From contig NC_092407.1 of NCBI RefSeq assembly GCF_009017415.1, positions 3,410,001 through 3,474,000 on the forward strand: DNA of 64,000 nt, read 5' to 3'. The position numbers and the translations under genes are program-made. The notes under the pieces are model-generated. The model had not been told where the DNA came from. It did not search any database and worked only from the letters and a program-made list of their open reading frames with translations. Of this stretch, positions 1 to 8,944 are shown piece after piece; position 1 is the stretch's first letter, and each line of letters begins with the position of its first letter. This DNA comes from Aspergillus flavus (lineage: Eukaryota; Ascomycota; Eurotiomycetes; Eurotiales; Aspergillaceae).

Positions 1-266
1 GCTTTATTTCTCGGGATTGGGGATTGGTAGATTGTAGACTGTGTATCCTACTTTTGGATATGTGTGTGATACTAGAGAGGTGGTTGATGGCTTTTTTCTC
101 TCGTAGATGAGGTAAATATATTCATACCAGGTCATACTAAAGAAAAGCAAGCCCGAGATAACATCACAAATCTCCCACCATGAATTCACTAAAACAAGCT
201 TCAAAAATGCTAAATTGAAGAAAAGGTATATACAAAATTCATTTATCAAGAGAAGAGAACAAATAT
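1..266. other. 3' flank of the dioxygenase gene
   Basis: AT-rich sequence downstream of the minus-strand dioxygenase stop codon. It holds an 81-codon minus-strand reading frame (4-249) of hydrophobic, low-complexity composition that I do not believe is a gene. Probably 3' UTR and spacer. Confidence 0.5.
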
Positions 267-1386
267 TTATACATCATTGGTGCTATTCGACGGTGCCGGC
301 ACCAACTTCACATCATAGTTCAGCTCAAGACCAGCTTGAGGATCACCCTCGCGGGGAACAAAATCTACAATCAACGAGTCCTTAACGGCGAAGACAGAGT
401 CGTTGGTCAGGTACTGGTCTTTGCTGTCAAAGATCTGCGTGGTGAGGGGCTTGTAGCCGTCGTGAGTAGCCTGCACACATATTAGCTTGACTCTTACGCT
501 TGACAGGAGCAACATGGAATAGCAAAATAGACTCACAATGATATGAATATGAGCCGGTCTGAACGGATGTCTATCCATTAGCTTGAGCAGCTTCCCTGCC
601 GGTCCTACATTCAACATATATCAGCATTCAAACACCTCCCAAACCACATAACCCGTGATAAATAGCGAAACATACCATCATCAGGAACAGGATACGGCGT
701 GGGCCTCAAACAGTAGAAGTTGTACCGGCCCTCCTCATCCGTCTTGAACTTTCCGCGGAGGTTAAATTCCTCCTGGTTCGGATCCTGCTGTTCGTACAAC
801 CCATTCGTCGCCGCTTGCCACACTTCCACGGTGGCGCCCACGAGTGGCTTCTTGGTGGTAAAATCGATAACGCGACCATGCATGAAAGCCATCTCGCCAT
901 CCGGGACCCCCTTGACGATGTTATCGCCGTTCTTGCGGTAGGGGGTATCGGCGCGGAAGAATGGGCCCAGGATAGCAGTTGCGGTGGGAGCGTCTTCGGC
1001 CTCTTCGGCGAGTTTGAAGGTGATTTCGTCGACGAGGCTTATCCATGCATTGTCAGTATTTATATTTTCGTAACATAGTAAAACTGGCCGTGATTCGACA
1101 AAGGTTATTGAACGTGTATCAATATAGGTGAAACGTACGATTCCAACCCGATCACGTCGCAAACTAGCTGTCCCTCATTCCGCTTGTCGTCGCTCATTTG
1201 ACCGGCCCAGTTCATCAACTGGACACCAGCCATCCACTCGTCAACGGTGACCTCGTTCTCGCGCGCGAAGTCGTGGACATGGCGGATTAGGCTGGTCATG
1301 AGCTTGCGGAACCGAGGGTTGGTCTTGGGGCCCATGGCGTTGACGACATTGTCGGTGAAATTGGGGTCGAAGCGGTGGGTAGCCAT
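267..1386 (-). CDS. Intradiol ring-cleavage dioxygenase (hydroxyquinol/catechol 1,2-dioxygenase)
   Basis: Non-haem Fe(III) enzyme that opens catechol or hydroxyquinol (1,2,4-trihydroxybenzene) between the two hydroxyls, feeding aromatic catabolism towards the 3-oxoadipate route; probably cytosolic. Model: complement of 267-470, 537-604, 676-1037 and 1139-1386, giving 293 aa, the usual family length. Introns are 471-536, 605-675 and 1038-1138. An N-terminal helical dimerisation domain (about residues 1-100) is followed by ILGPFFRADTP and the dioxygenase beta-sandwich. The four iron ligands are all visible: Tyr164 (in NGLYEQQ), Tyr198 (in PYPVPDDG), and His222 and His224 (in RPAHIH). The GPFFRADTP region resembles hydroxyquinol rather than plain catechol enzymes, but substrate cannot be decided from sequence alone. 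The promoter lies in the CGG-rich spacer at 1387-1946. Confidence 0.93.
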
Positions 1387-1946
1387 GTTGACTTTTTTTT
1401 TCCCCCTTTCTATATTTTCTTATTCGTGTGGGTGTTGTTTCCGATTTATTAGTGTGTTGTATATCTTGCTTGCTGGTTGAGTTAAATCGAGGTATACTTC
1501 AGGGTGAGGGGTAAGAGGGGTAGATAAACAAAAAAGGAACTATAAAACAGGATGAGGAGTAGAAGAGCAAGTGTAACAGCCTTTTTATATCAGGGTCGAT
1601 TCACCGACATGATTTGAAATGCTCGCCTTCCGGACGGCCTTTGCAGGCGAGACCCCGCAAATCGATCCGGCGGAACTAATAAACGACGTTCGACGTGCAG
1701 AAGGACGGCGGCGGATACTGGCATCGGAATGGCCCAATGAACCGTATGATCGCGCGTCGGAAAGCGCACAAGGCGTATCCGATCCCCCGCAACTCGATCG
1801 GAAGTCGGATAGGGATGCGCGGTGATTGGTCCGGGGGCAGGCTTCCCCGCACCCCTCCAGACCTTTTGCGACGTATCGATACGAGCAACAATACCGATAA
1901 GGGAAACTACAGTAGTACTATAGGCAAAGCTGTCGATGCAGTATAT
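1387..1946. promoter_or_regulatory. Promoter region of the dioxygenase gene, CGG/CCG-rich
   Basis: Spacer between the dioxygenase start (transcribed leftwards) and the TPT1 stop codon. Bases 1620-1870 are much richer in GC and CpG than the AT-rich flanks. They carry many CGG/CCG triplets, including CCG-G-CGG at 1667-1673 and CGGACGG from 1631, the half-site type bound by Zn2Cys6 regulators. A 68-codon open frame (1619-1825, plus) has no recognisable domain. Confidence 0.4.
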
Positions 1947-3000
1947 TCATGGCTGCGTAGTGTCTTCCTTCTTCTTGTTCGCATTCCGTCTCCCCTTAGG
2001 ATTCCCCTGCTTCACCAACTCTTCCGGCAACGCCTGAACCTCCTTCCCACCCTCCCATATCTTCCCCAACCCATGCTTCCTCTCAACCACCACATCAAAG
2101 AACTCCACTGGAACAATACCACTACTGCCCTCCACCACCATCCCCTCACTCAAAATAACCCCATTCTCACTCCTCCAAAACGGACACCCAGCCGCCAGCG
2201 CCTTTTTCAAATCAATATAAATAAGCACCTGCGCATCCCGGCGCATCCCCGAGATCACCTTCTCCCCATGATCCCCTGTAACTTCCTTCGACCCCTGTGC
2301 CCCCTGTGCGAGTACAGACTCCACAGACGGCCCCGTAGCAAAATGCACCTGATTCCGCCCCATACTCTTCAAACCCCCAGAGGCCAGAATGGCCGGCCAA
2401 GCAGCGTGAAACGTCCCATGCACAACAGTATCAGGTAACTTGGCCTCCTCATCCAGGGACAATTTCTCCATCAACGAAGCCGCATCCACACTCTTAATAC
2501 TATGCCCCTGCGTCGCACGGATCAAAAAATGCGCCGGGTCGAGGTCCGACTCGGACACCGCGAGAGCTGTCTCCGTCGCGGAATCCTGCCCCGCGCTTGT
2601 CGTCGGGATGCCATGCTCTGTAGAAGCTTCTGCCGAGGTCGATTGCTGGGCCTGGGCTTCAGTGGAGGGAATATGTAGAAGGGCGAAGCGCTTTTTGTCA
2701 GAGGTTGCGACGGCGGCGACGATTTCAGGGAAGGTAACTTTAAGGGATTTAAGTTTGCGCCAGGCGAGCTGTAGCCTGTGTTAAATTAAGATAAACAAAG
2801 CTAGGTCTGGTTTACCTGGGGTGGTGAACCAGTGGGGGGGGGTAGATGTGAGGGCGTACCACGTCTGCGACGTTCGCGTAGCCTTGCGCGTCCAGCTTCA
2901 GGCCTTCTTTTTCGGCGGCGTGTCGGAGTAACAGACTCAGGGCTTTGGAGACGGTTACGTCGCGGCCCCCGGAGGGTTTGCCTCTGCGTTGTTGGCCCAT
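1947..3000 (-). CDS. TPT1: tRNA 2'-phosphotransferase (Tpt1/KptA family)
   Basis: Transfers the splice-junction 2'-phosphate of ligated tRNA to NAD+, giving ADP-ribose 1'',2''-cyclic phosphate and nicotinamide; the last step of fungal tRNA splicing. Model: complement of 1947-2768 and 2860-3000, 320 aa, with intron 2769-2859. Exon 1 holds the SKALSLLLRHAAEKEGL helix and GYANVADV. Exon 2 continues LAWRKLKSL and carries the core motifs RATQGHSIKSV, VHGT and GLKSMGRNQVHFATG, where the conserved Arg/His residues sit. The ATG at 3000 gives the expected MGQQRRGKPSGGRDV start; an upstream in-frame ATG at 3156 would add a basic tail untypical of the family. An Ala/Ser/Thr-rich insert (about residues 75-115) separates the two halves. 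The C-terminus is Lys-rich. Base composition flips sharply from C-rich to G-rich along the coding strand. Confidence 0.94.
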
Positions 3001-3558
3001 GATCTTTGACCAGGGAGATAGGTGTTGGAAGTGGTGTCGGAGGGGTTTAATTGTGGGCTGTTTTCTTTTGTTTCTGCGCACTAGTTTGTCTCTGGGGTGC
3101 GGAGGGTTAGTTTTTTTGTTTTCATGTATTTGATAACGGGTTGTGATTGGATACATGACTCACGGGAATTTATTTACTCGTTCGTAATGAATGAGTCTTT
3201 GTGACTCATGTATGCAATGTTGTGAGTCGTTCTAGAAGGAATTCCATTTTTCTTATTTTTCTGTCTGACATCATCTGCGGGCGATCAATTAAGAGTGGGG
3301 CATCTTGAAAGAATCCTAATCTACTCCGGAGTATGGAGTATACGTACCATACTAGTGAACGATAGACTACACATTTTATATTGATTGGGTTATTATTCTA
3401 GATTTAACAGTAGATACTCGGGCTCACTATGATAATAAAATGACCAACATCAATTCTCTACATAATGGGTATATCAGAAACAACACCAAACCCTTCCTCC
3501 ACCGTAGCCCATGCCACAAGGTAAAAATAATGGAAAATTGAAAGGTAAGATCAGCACT
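3001..3558. other. Intergenic region with a perfect 12-bp palindrome
   Basis: AT-rich spacer between the 3' end of the MIOS gene and the TPT1 start. It contains TACTCCGGAGTA at 3322-3333, a member of the dispersed palindrome family described under findings. No gene seen. Confidence 0.5.
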
Positions 3559-6500
3559 TCATCGATCACAGACACAGTTGCATTCGGCAACCGGACATAC
3601 CCTATGCTTCATGAACCACTCTTGGGCATGGTGCGCATGGAATCCGTGATTACAATTCATACAAAACACGATGAATCTTCGCATCATCTCCGCTTGGGTA
3701 GGCTTTCCGGCCTGCTGTCCAGCGTCAGCGGCGAGGCACGCTTTGGACATCGGGTCTGGGGATCCCAGCCAAAAAGTACAAACGCCGCATCGGGGCATGT
3801 GCCGACCGCAGCGTGGACAAACCATTCCGGACATCGCCGACGTGCCCAGGGGATTCCCAGGGGTGGGGTGAACGACCTCACCCGTGGTAGATGGTGACAG
3901 CTGAGAAGAGGCATCGTGTTGGGTAAGTGGTCGGGTACAGTAATTGCAAGTCAGACTGACTTGTTGTCGCGGTGGCTCAATCAGCTTTCTACCGTCCCAG
4001 GTGACGGCAAATTTGCGAGAACCGACATCGAATCGTGCTCGTTCCAGCTGTAGTTTCCAGGAATTAATCTGCCAACGGTACGTTTCACGCCATGCTTCAA
4101 AACGAGCTCTATTCGGGTTGTTATTAATGAATCGTGGGACGGAGTGGCTCATGGCGAGGACCGGTGTTTGTACGTCGTTGAATTTCCTGATGTATGATTG
4201 AAAAAGGTCCATAGCGGAAGGCCCCAGTCCTGTTAGCACAATACCTTCGATGTCTCCCTGAAGGATGGCCTCGGCGGTCATTTCATTTATATACTCGGTC
4301 AGCTCATCGTCGGGCAGCCAACGCACAGCAACCTCAATTCGATACTTCAAAGGAAGCGTGGTTTCCTGAATGACAGAGTTCCAGTCCCCTTTGCTCACAA
4401 GTGCCAAGATCGCTCGTGCGTACGGGTCTGTGAGTTCCTTGGCAATCTCCGCGCAGGTGTCCTCCCAATCTGGGTCAGTGTCACCCTTCGCTGCACCAGC
4501 AATGGCCATGGCAAGCAGCTTATGTGCTTGAGTGGGGTGGTGGCTTCGCAACGCTAAGTAGGCCAGTTTAGCCTCATCCTGGAAGACAGCCAGAGCTGCT
4601 GCTTTAGTATGCTGGCTATCGGCTGACAATGTTCTGACGAGTTCTTCCAATTCACGGTGAGTCTGAGCCGCGCCGCAGAGTCGGAGGCAAAGCCTGCGAT
4701 GCTCTGGATAATCTGTCTCACAGCCCCTGGTCTCAGGGAGATTTAATTGTTCTCGAACCAGATTGACGATGACCTTACTGATATCAAGTCTGGCATCGGG
4801 TTCGAGGTGCCGAGTGTCCAAGGTATCGCCTGCAGAGAGTCAGTTATGTGCTGGGGGGGTGGGGGAAGTCCACGCCCTGAGCAGAAGTAATACACACCTA
4901 GATCATTGTTCCAGATGTCACAGACTCCCACGTAGTTCAGATCCAAGCCATTTGCAATCATTGAGTCATTAGACGAGTCATTGCGCGCACCTATTTAAAA
5001 TATTAGTTCATGTGTGTCATAATAGCCAAAATTAAACTCACGTTCGATCCAACCCCAGAAACCTTGCAGGCGAGGATCATCGGCGAGTATCCTCCGGTTC
5101 CGGGCTGCATCAAATAGATATCCCTCTTTACAACGAAGTCGGTTGATGGTCAATAGGGTCAAAGCCTCCTCGGCTGTTATCAGATTTCCCGAAGCTCCTA
5201 GAGATAGAGCGCGTTCTCGAGCCTCACGGCTAGATAATGGCTTTGTGTGATGATTTTCACGCGATATTTCCTGGATATCGTGGCTTGGTAGAATACGTTC
5301 ACGAAGGTCTTCAATCACCTCAGAAACGCGCAGTCCTTGACTAGGTAGAGGGCTTATCGTTCGGAAATCTGCGTCGTCCCCAGATGTCCCACGTATCAAC
5401 AAGCCTTGGGAGGAGAGTCGTACAGGAGGTGACGGCGGTTTTGTCGTGATAATATTGACCTGGCCATTGCCCGACAACGTTAAGGCAGTAGGCTCATTGG
5501 AGGGGCTCATATTCAGAAAATCGAAGGATACGATCCTTTCCGATTCCGGATAGCCCCGTGTTGGATGATTGAATGGACTGGAAACATCCCGCACATACTT
5601 AGTGTATATCTGTTCTGGATAGTTCTTCGAAGATTCTTGGCCCAGAGTCTCATCCATTGACGAGCGATACTCTTCGGATAAGTATTCTTTGGCAACATCA
5701 TAAGTTTTGAAGTGGCCGGTATTCGCAAGAACTCCCAGACATCCTCTCTTTGTTCTCGAGAATCGCAGACTCCAGATGGTTGACTTGGGAGCGATGACAT
5801 TCTTGAACTCAAGCGCAGGTCCCGGCTGTCCGGTCTCAAGAGTGTTTGCTGGACCTACACCAGGGGTCGTATATCGAGACCCTACACGTCGATCCCAGAT
5901 ACAGATCGTAGGATCATTGGATGTAAGACACGATGCAATGTAGTTCTCGTCTAGCCAGTCAATAGCTAAACCATGGACACACCGAGTTGGAAACTGCAGC
6001 GCCGGATTGCCAGGTCCCTCTTTGCAAACCAATTAGACAACCGCGGCACGTAGAATAGGAGACAACAAACCCACCTCGAAGATCATAAATTCTAACATAC
6101 TGCCCCTTTACACCAGCCACTAGTGTGTCAGGTTGATCCCTGAAGAACTTCACACTGGTGATCGGTTCTGAACTAGCCAGCTTCCTCAGTGGCTCCACAA
6201 CTCCCTTCCCACCTCTCATAGCGAGCCGCTGGTTGACATCCCAGACATTAAGACAAAAGTCATTCCGCACGCGATCCAGACCAGCAGCCAGTAATCCGTG
6301 CGTGCTGAACGCGACAGCGTTACAATACCGCTGATGGCGAATTGGAAACGAGAACGACTCCTGGGACTCGCTGTTCAGGCGTAGAATAGTGGCGTCTCCA
6401 GACGACTGGCCTACAGCGACGAGCGATTCATCAGCGGGCGACCAGTCGAAGGCCCGGAATGCCGGAACCTTGGTGTGAGCAGCAAGCACCTCATGTTCTA

Positions 6501-6621
6501 GGTTTTGGCCGTCGAAGGACGTCACCTTGCACAGGCGGAATGCCTTTCCTACCACATCCACGGAGAGAAAGCGCTGTTCCGCCGTGGTCGACGATGGCGA
6601 CCAGCGAATAGCGGTCTCCAT
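3559..6621 (-). CDS. SEA4: MIOS/Sea4, WD40 and RING-like subunit of the SEACAT/GATOR2 complex
   Basis: Scaffold subunit of the vacuolar GATOR2 (SEACAT) complex, which opposes the GATOR1 GAP and so promotes amino-acid signalling to TORC1. Model: complement of 3559-4829, 4898-4990, 5042-6019 and 6075-6621; 962 aa, with introns of 68, 51 and 55 nt. The N-terminal 400 or so residues are WD40 repeats (AFDWSPADESLVAVG, ICIWDRRVG and similar). A helical solenoid follows. The last 130 residues are Cys/His-rich: CNYC, CPRCGRH, CGVC, CMNCNHGFHAHH and CPVAECNCVC, the zinc-ribbon/RING tail typical of MIOS. The start METAIRWSP at 6621 matches the family pattern; the in-frame ATG at 6693 would add a basic 24-residue tail. 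The gene is divergent from EFG1. Confidence 0.93.
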
Positions 6622-7111
6622 CTCTCCTTCTATTTTATTGTTTTGTTGTTTGGTTCGTCTTTGTGTTCGCCCAGGCTGTCGCAGAATAGACACGACCAGC
6701 TGACTGGTCGCCTACCTAATCTAAGCGGGAAGTACCTATCTGCAGCGCCCAGCAGTGACCCATGCTCTTACCAGCTTGTGCAACTGGTAAGTCAAGCACC
6801 GGGCTGCATAGCGACAATTGCGAAATGCAACGTCAACGGGCAAAGTGGATTCGAGTTCCGGCGCACAGCCTCTGACGAGTATGAAACCTTCAATTGGATC
6901 CGCAGTCCTTGGGTTAATGCGTAAAAGGTAAAAGGTACAAGCGCGTCATTGGACACTGCTCAGCCCTGATTGGCTACTGCCGGAATCTGGAGCTTACTCG
7001 GGCCGATGAATGATCCGCCGGTATTTTTTTGTAGTTTCATCATTTTCTCTCCAGAGTCCAAGTACACTGGAACAACAAGAAGAGAAACAAATTCAGTCTC
7101 AACCGCACATA
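6622..7111. promoter_or_regulatory. Divergent promoter of MIOS and EFG1
   Basis: A 490-bp spacer separates the two start codons. Two inverted CCAAT boxes (ATTGG at 6948-6952 and 6969-6973) lie 140-165 bp before the EFG1 start, and the repeat AAAAGGTAAAAGGTAC begins at about 6923. The spacing suggests a shared bidirectional promoter. Confidence 0.5.
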
Positions 7112-8144
7112 ATGCCTCGAGAAGACTCCAGATCACAGTCGCCCGTCTCCCGACCCTCAGGCGACAGGCATTATCGGGACCGCAGCGACCCTCCTAAACG
7201 TAAACACAATTCCGACGGAGCGTCGCACCAGCCTTACAGGAAGAAGGTCCAGCTGCCAAAAAAGGAACACCAGTACCCTTCCGTCAATGAATTGAAGAAG
7301 CGCATTCGCGATGTCAAACGTCTCTTGAACCGGGTGGATCTCCCAGCAGATGCACGCATTGTGCAGGAGCGTGCCCTCGCTGGGTACGAGAATGATCTGG
7401 AGGAGGAAGAGAAACGCCGGGAGCGGTCAAAGATGATCAAGAAATACCACTTTGTTCGATTCTTGGGTATGTTGCGTCTAATATCGCGATGCTGTTCGTT
7501 TCGAAGTTATAAACTAATTTTTCCACCAAATGGCAGATCGCAAAACTGCTTCCAAAGATGTCAAGCGCCTCGAACGTCGCGAAAAGGAGGTTTCAGGCTC
7601 TGACTTAGACTCCGCAGCCAAAGAACAGAAACTCGCCGCTCTTGCGCAAAAGCTCCGTGTCGCTCGTGTCAATTTGAACTACACCATCTACTACCCTCTA
7701 GCGGAGAGATACATCGCCCTGTACGCTGATGCGAAGAAGAAAAAGGAGCAGGTGAAGGATGGAAATAATGATGAAGACGGCGATGCAGGTTATACACTTG
7801 TTCATGCGAATGCTGCTGATAAGCCGGCTATGTGGCACACCGTTGAGAAGTGTATGAAAGACGGAACTCTCGAACTTCTGCGCGATGGAAAGTTGAAGAA
7901 CGGAGAATCCGGTGCTGTGACCAAGGAAAAGGCCAACGTGGACAAGAAGAAGACCAGTATTCGTGATTCTGTGCAGCAAAAGGATACCACGAAGACTAGT
8001 GTCAAGCCGCAAAGAAGGGAGGATAAGAAAGCGAAGGACTCGAGAGGATTTTCGTCCAAGAATGACAGTCGCCATTCCCGGGCACGCCAGAGCTCACCTG
8101 ACGATAATGGTGATGAGAGCGATGGTGGTTTCTTTGAGATGTAA
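7112..8144 (+). CDS. EFG1: rRNA-processing protein EFG1
   Basis: Nucleolar factor of the EFG1 family, needed for 18S rRNA maturation in the small-subunit processome. Exons 7112-7466 and 7537-8144, with a 70-nt intron 7467-7536; 320 aa. The conserved core runs from YPSVNELKKRIRDVKRLL through KKYHFVRFLDRKTASKDVKRLERR to LNYTIYYPLAERYIALY, with strong heptad/coiled-coil character. The N-terminus is Ser/Arg-rich and basic. The C-terminus is a Lys/Asp-rich disordered tail, consistent with nucleolar targeting. The intron falls inside the conserved FVRFLDRK motif and splicing restores it exactly. An in-frame open stretch extends upstream to 7010, but the first ATG that gives the family-like start is 7112. 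Confidence 0.92.
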
Positions 8145-8944
8145 TCACTATGGTGAGGAAATGGTGTATCAGGTATTGTGCATTTTCAGGAGTTGGTCCA
8201 TGTCGGTTATTCGGTCTTTCAACATCCTTCAAGCTGTCTTTCAAAAAGCATCTCTTTTACGTCGTATGCGATACCCAACATCAGGACTGGGCCACTGACC
8301 TGCTCAGTCCATTGTATGTACCTAGTGCAGTTACGCTATCACAATTAAAGCATGATTAGAAAAAGCCTCAATGAGAAAAGTTTCGAATCTAAATGATCGC
8401 TAAAATCAACCCTGACCTAAACAACAGACTCCAATTTCTCCGTTCCCTTCTATTGAATAGACCAAGAAACAGATACTCCAAAGGATCGAGGTGATTGGCA
8501 CGGTTACAAAACAGGACGTCAACCAAATGTCCCGATTCCAATCGTACACCAGGTCAATCAAAAATATAGTTGCGTGGATGTCATTGGGCTGGTACGGGGA
8601 AAAGAGAGAGAGAAAGCCAGTACGAAACAAGTCCGCTATAGGCTAAACTTCCAGCGTAGATAATCACACTTATCCAACTGCTTGCACAAAATCATCCATT
8701 CATTTCTCATAGCATACTCTGTGCCTAGAGATATGCAATTCCGTTCGCCACGTGGCCAACATGGTTCGGCTGCCAATTTTTAGTTGAAAAGCACAATGGC
8801 AGACGCATTCAACAAGGTTTCCAGAACCTCGTAGCTGAAAGAGTGGGTTTTCACACACAGAGACATCTTACAAGCACGCCTGTAGATGCTTTGTGTTCAA
8901 CGTGAAGACTGTATAAAGAAGAAGAGAAGCAAAGAATGACTGCC
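8145..8944. other. Convergent 3' region between EFG1 and the F-box gene
   Basis: AT-rich 3' UTR-type sequence. The short reading frames here lack domains and shadow one another; I see no gene. Confidence 0.5.

Noticed and set aside
4..249. 81-codon frame downstream of the dioxygenase
   Set aside because: Hydrophobic low-complexity translation from AT-rich 3' flank; no support.
1695..2438. 247-codon plus-strand reading frame
   Set aside because: Mostly antisense to TPT1; its Pro/His/Leu-rich composition is a shadow of the skewed TPT1 sequence.
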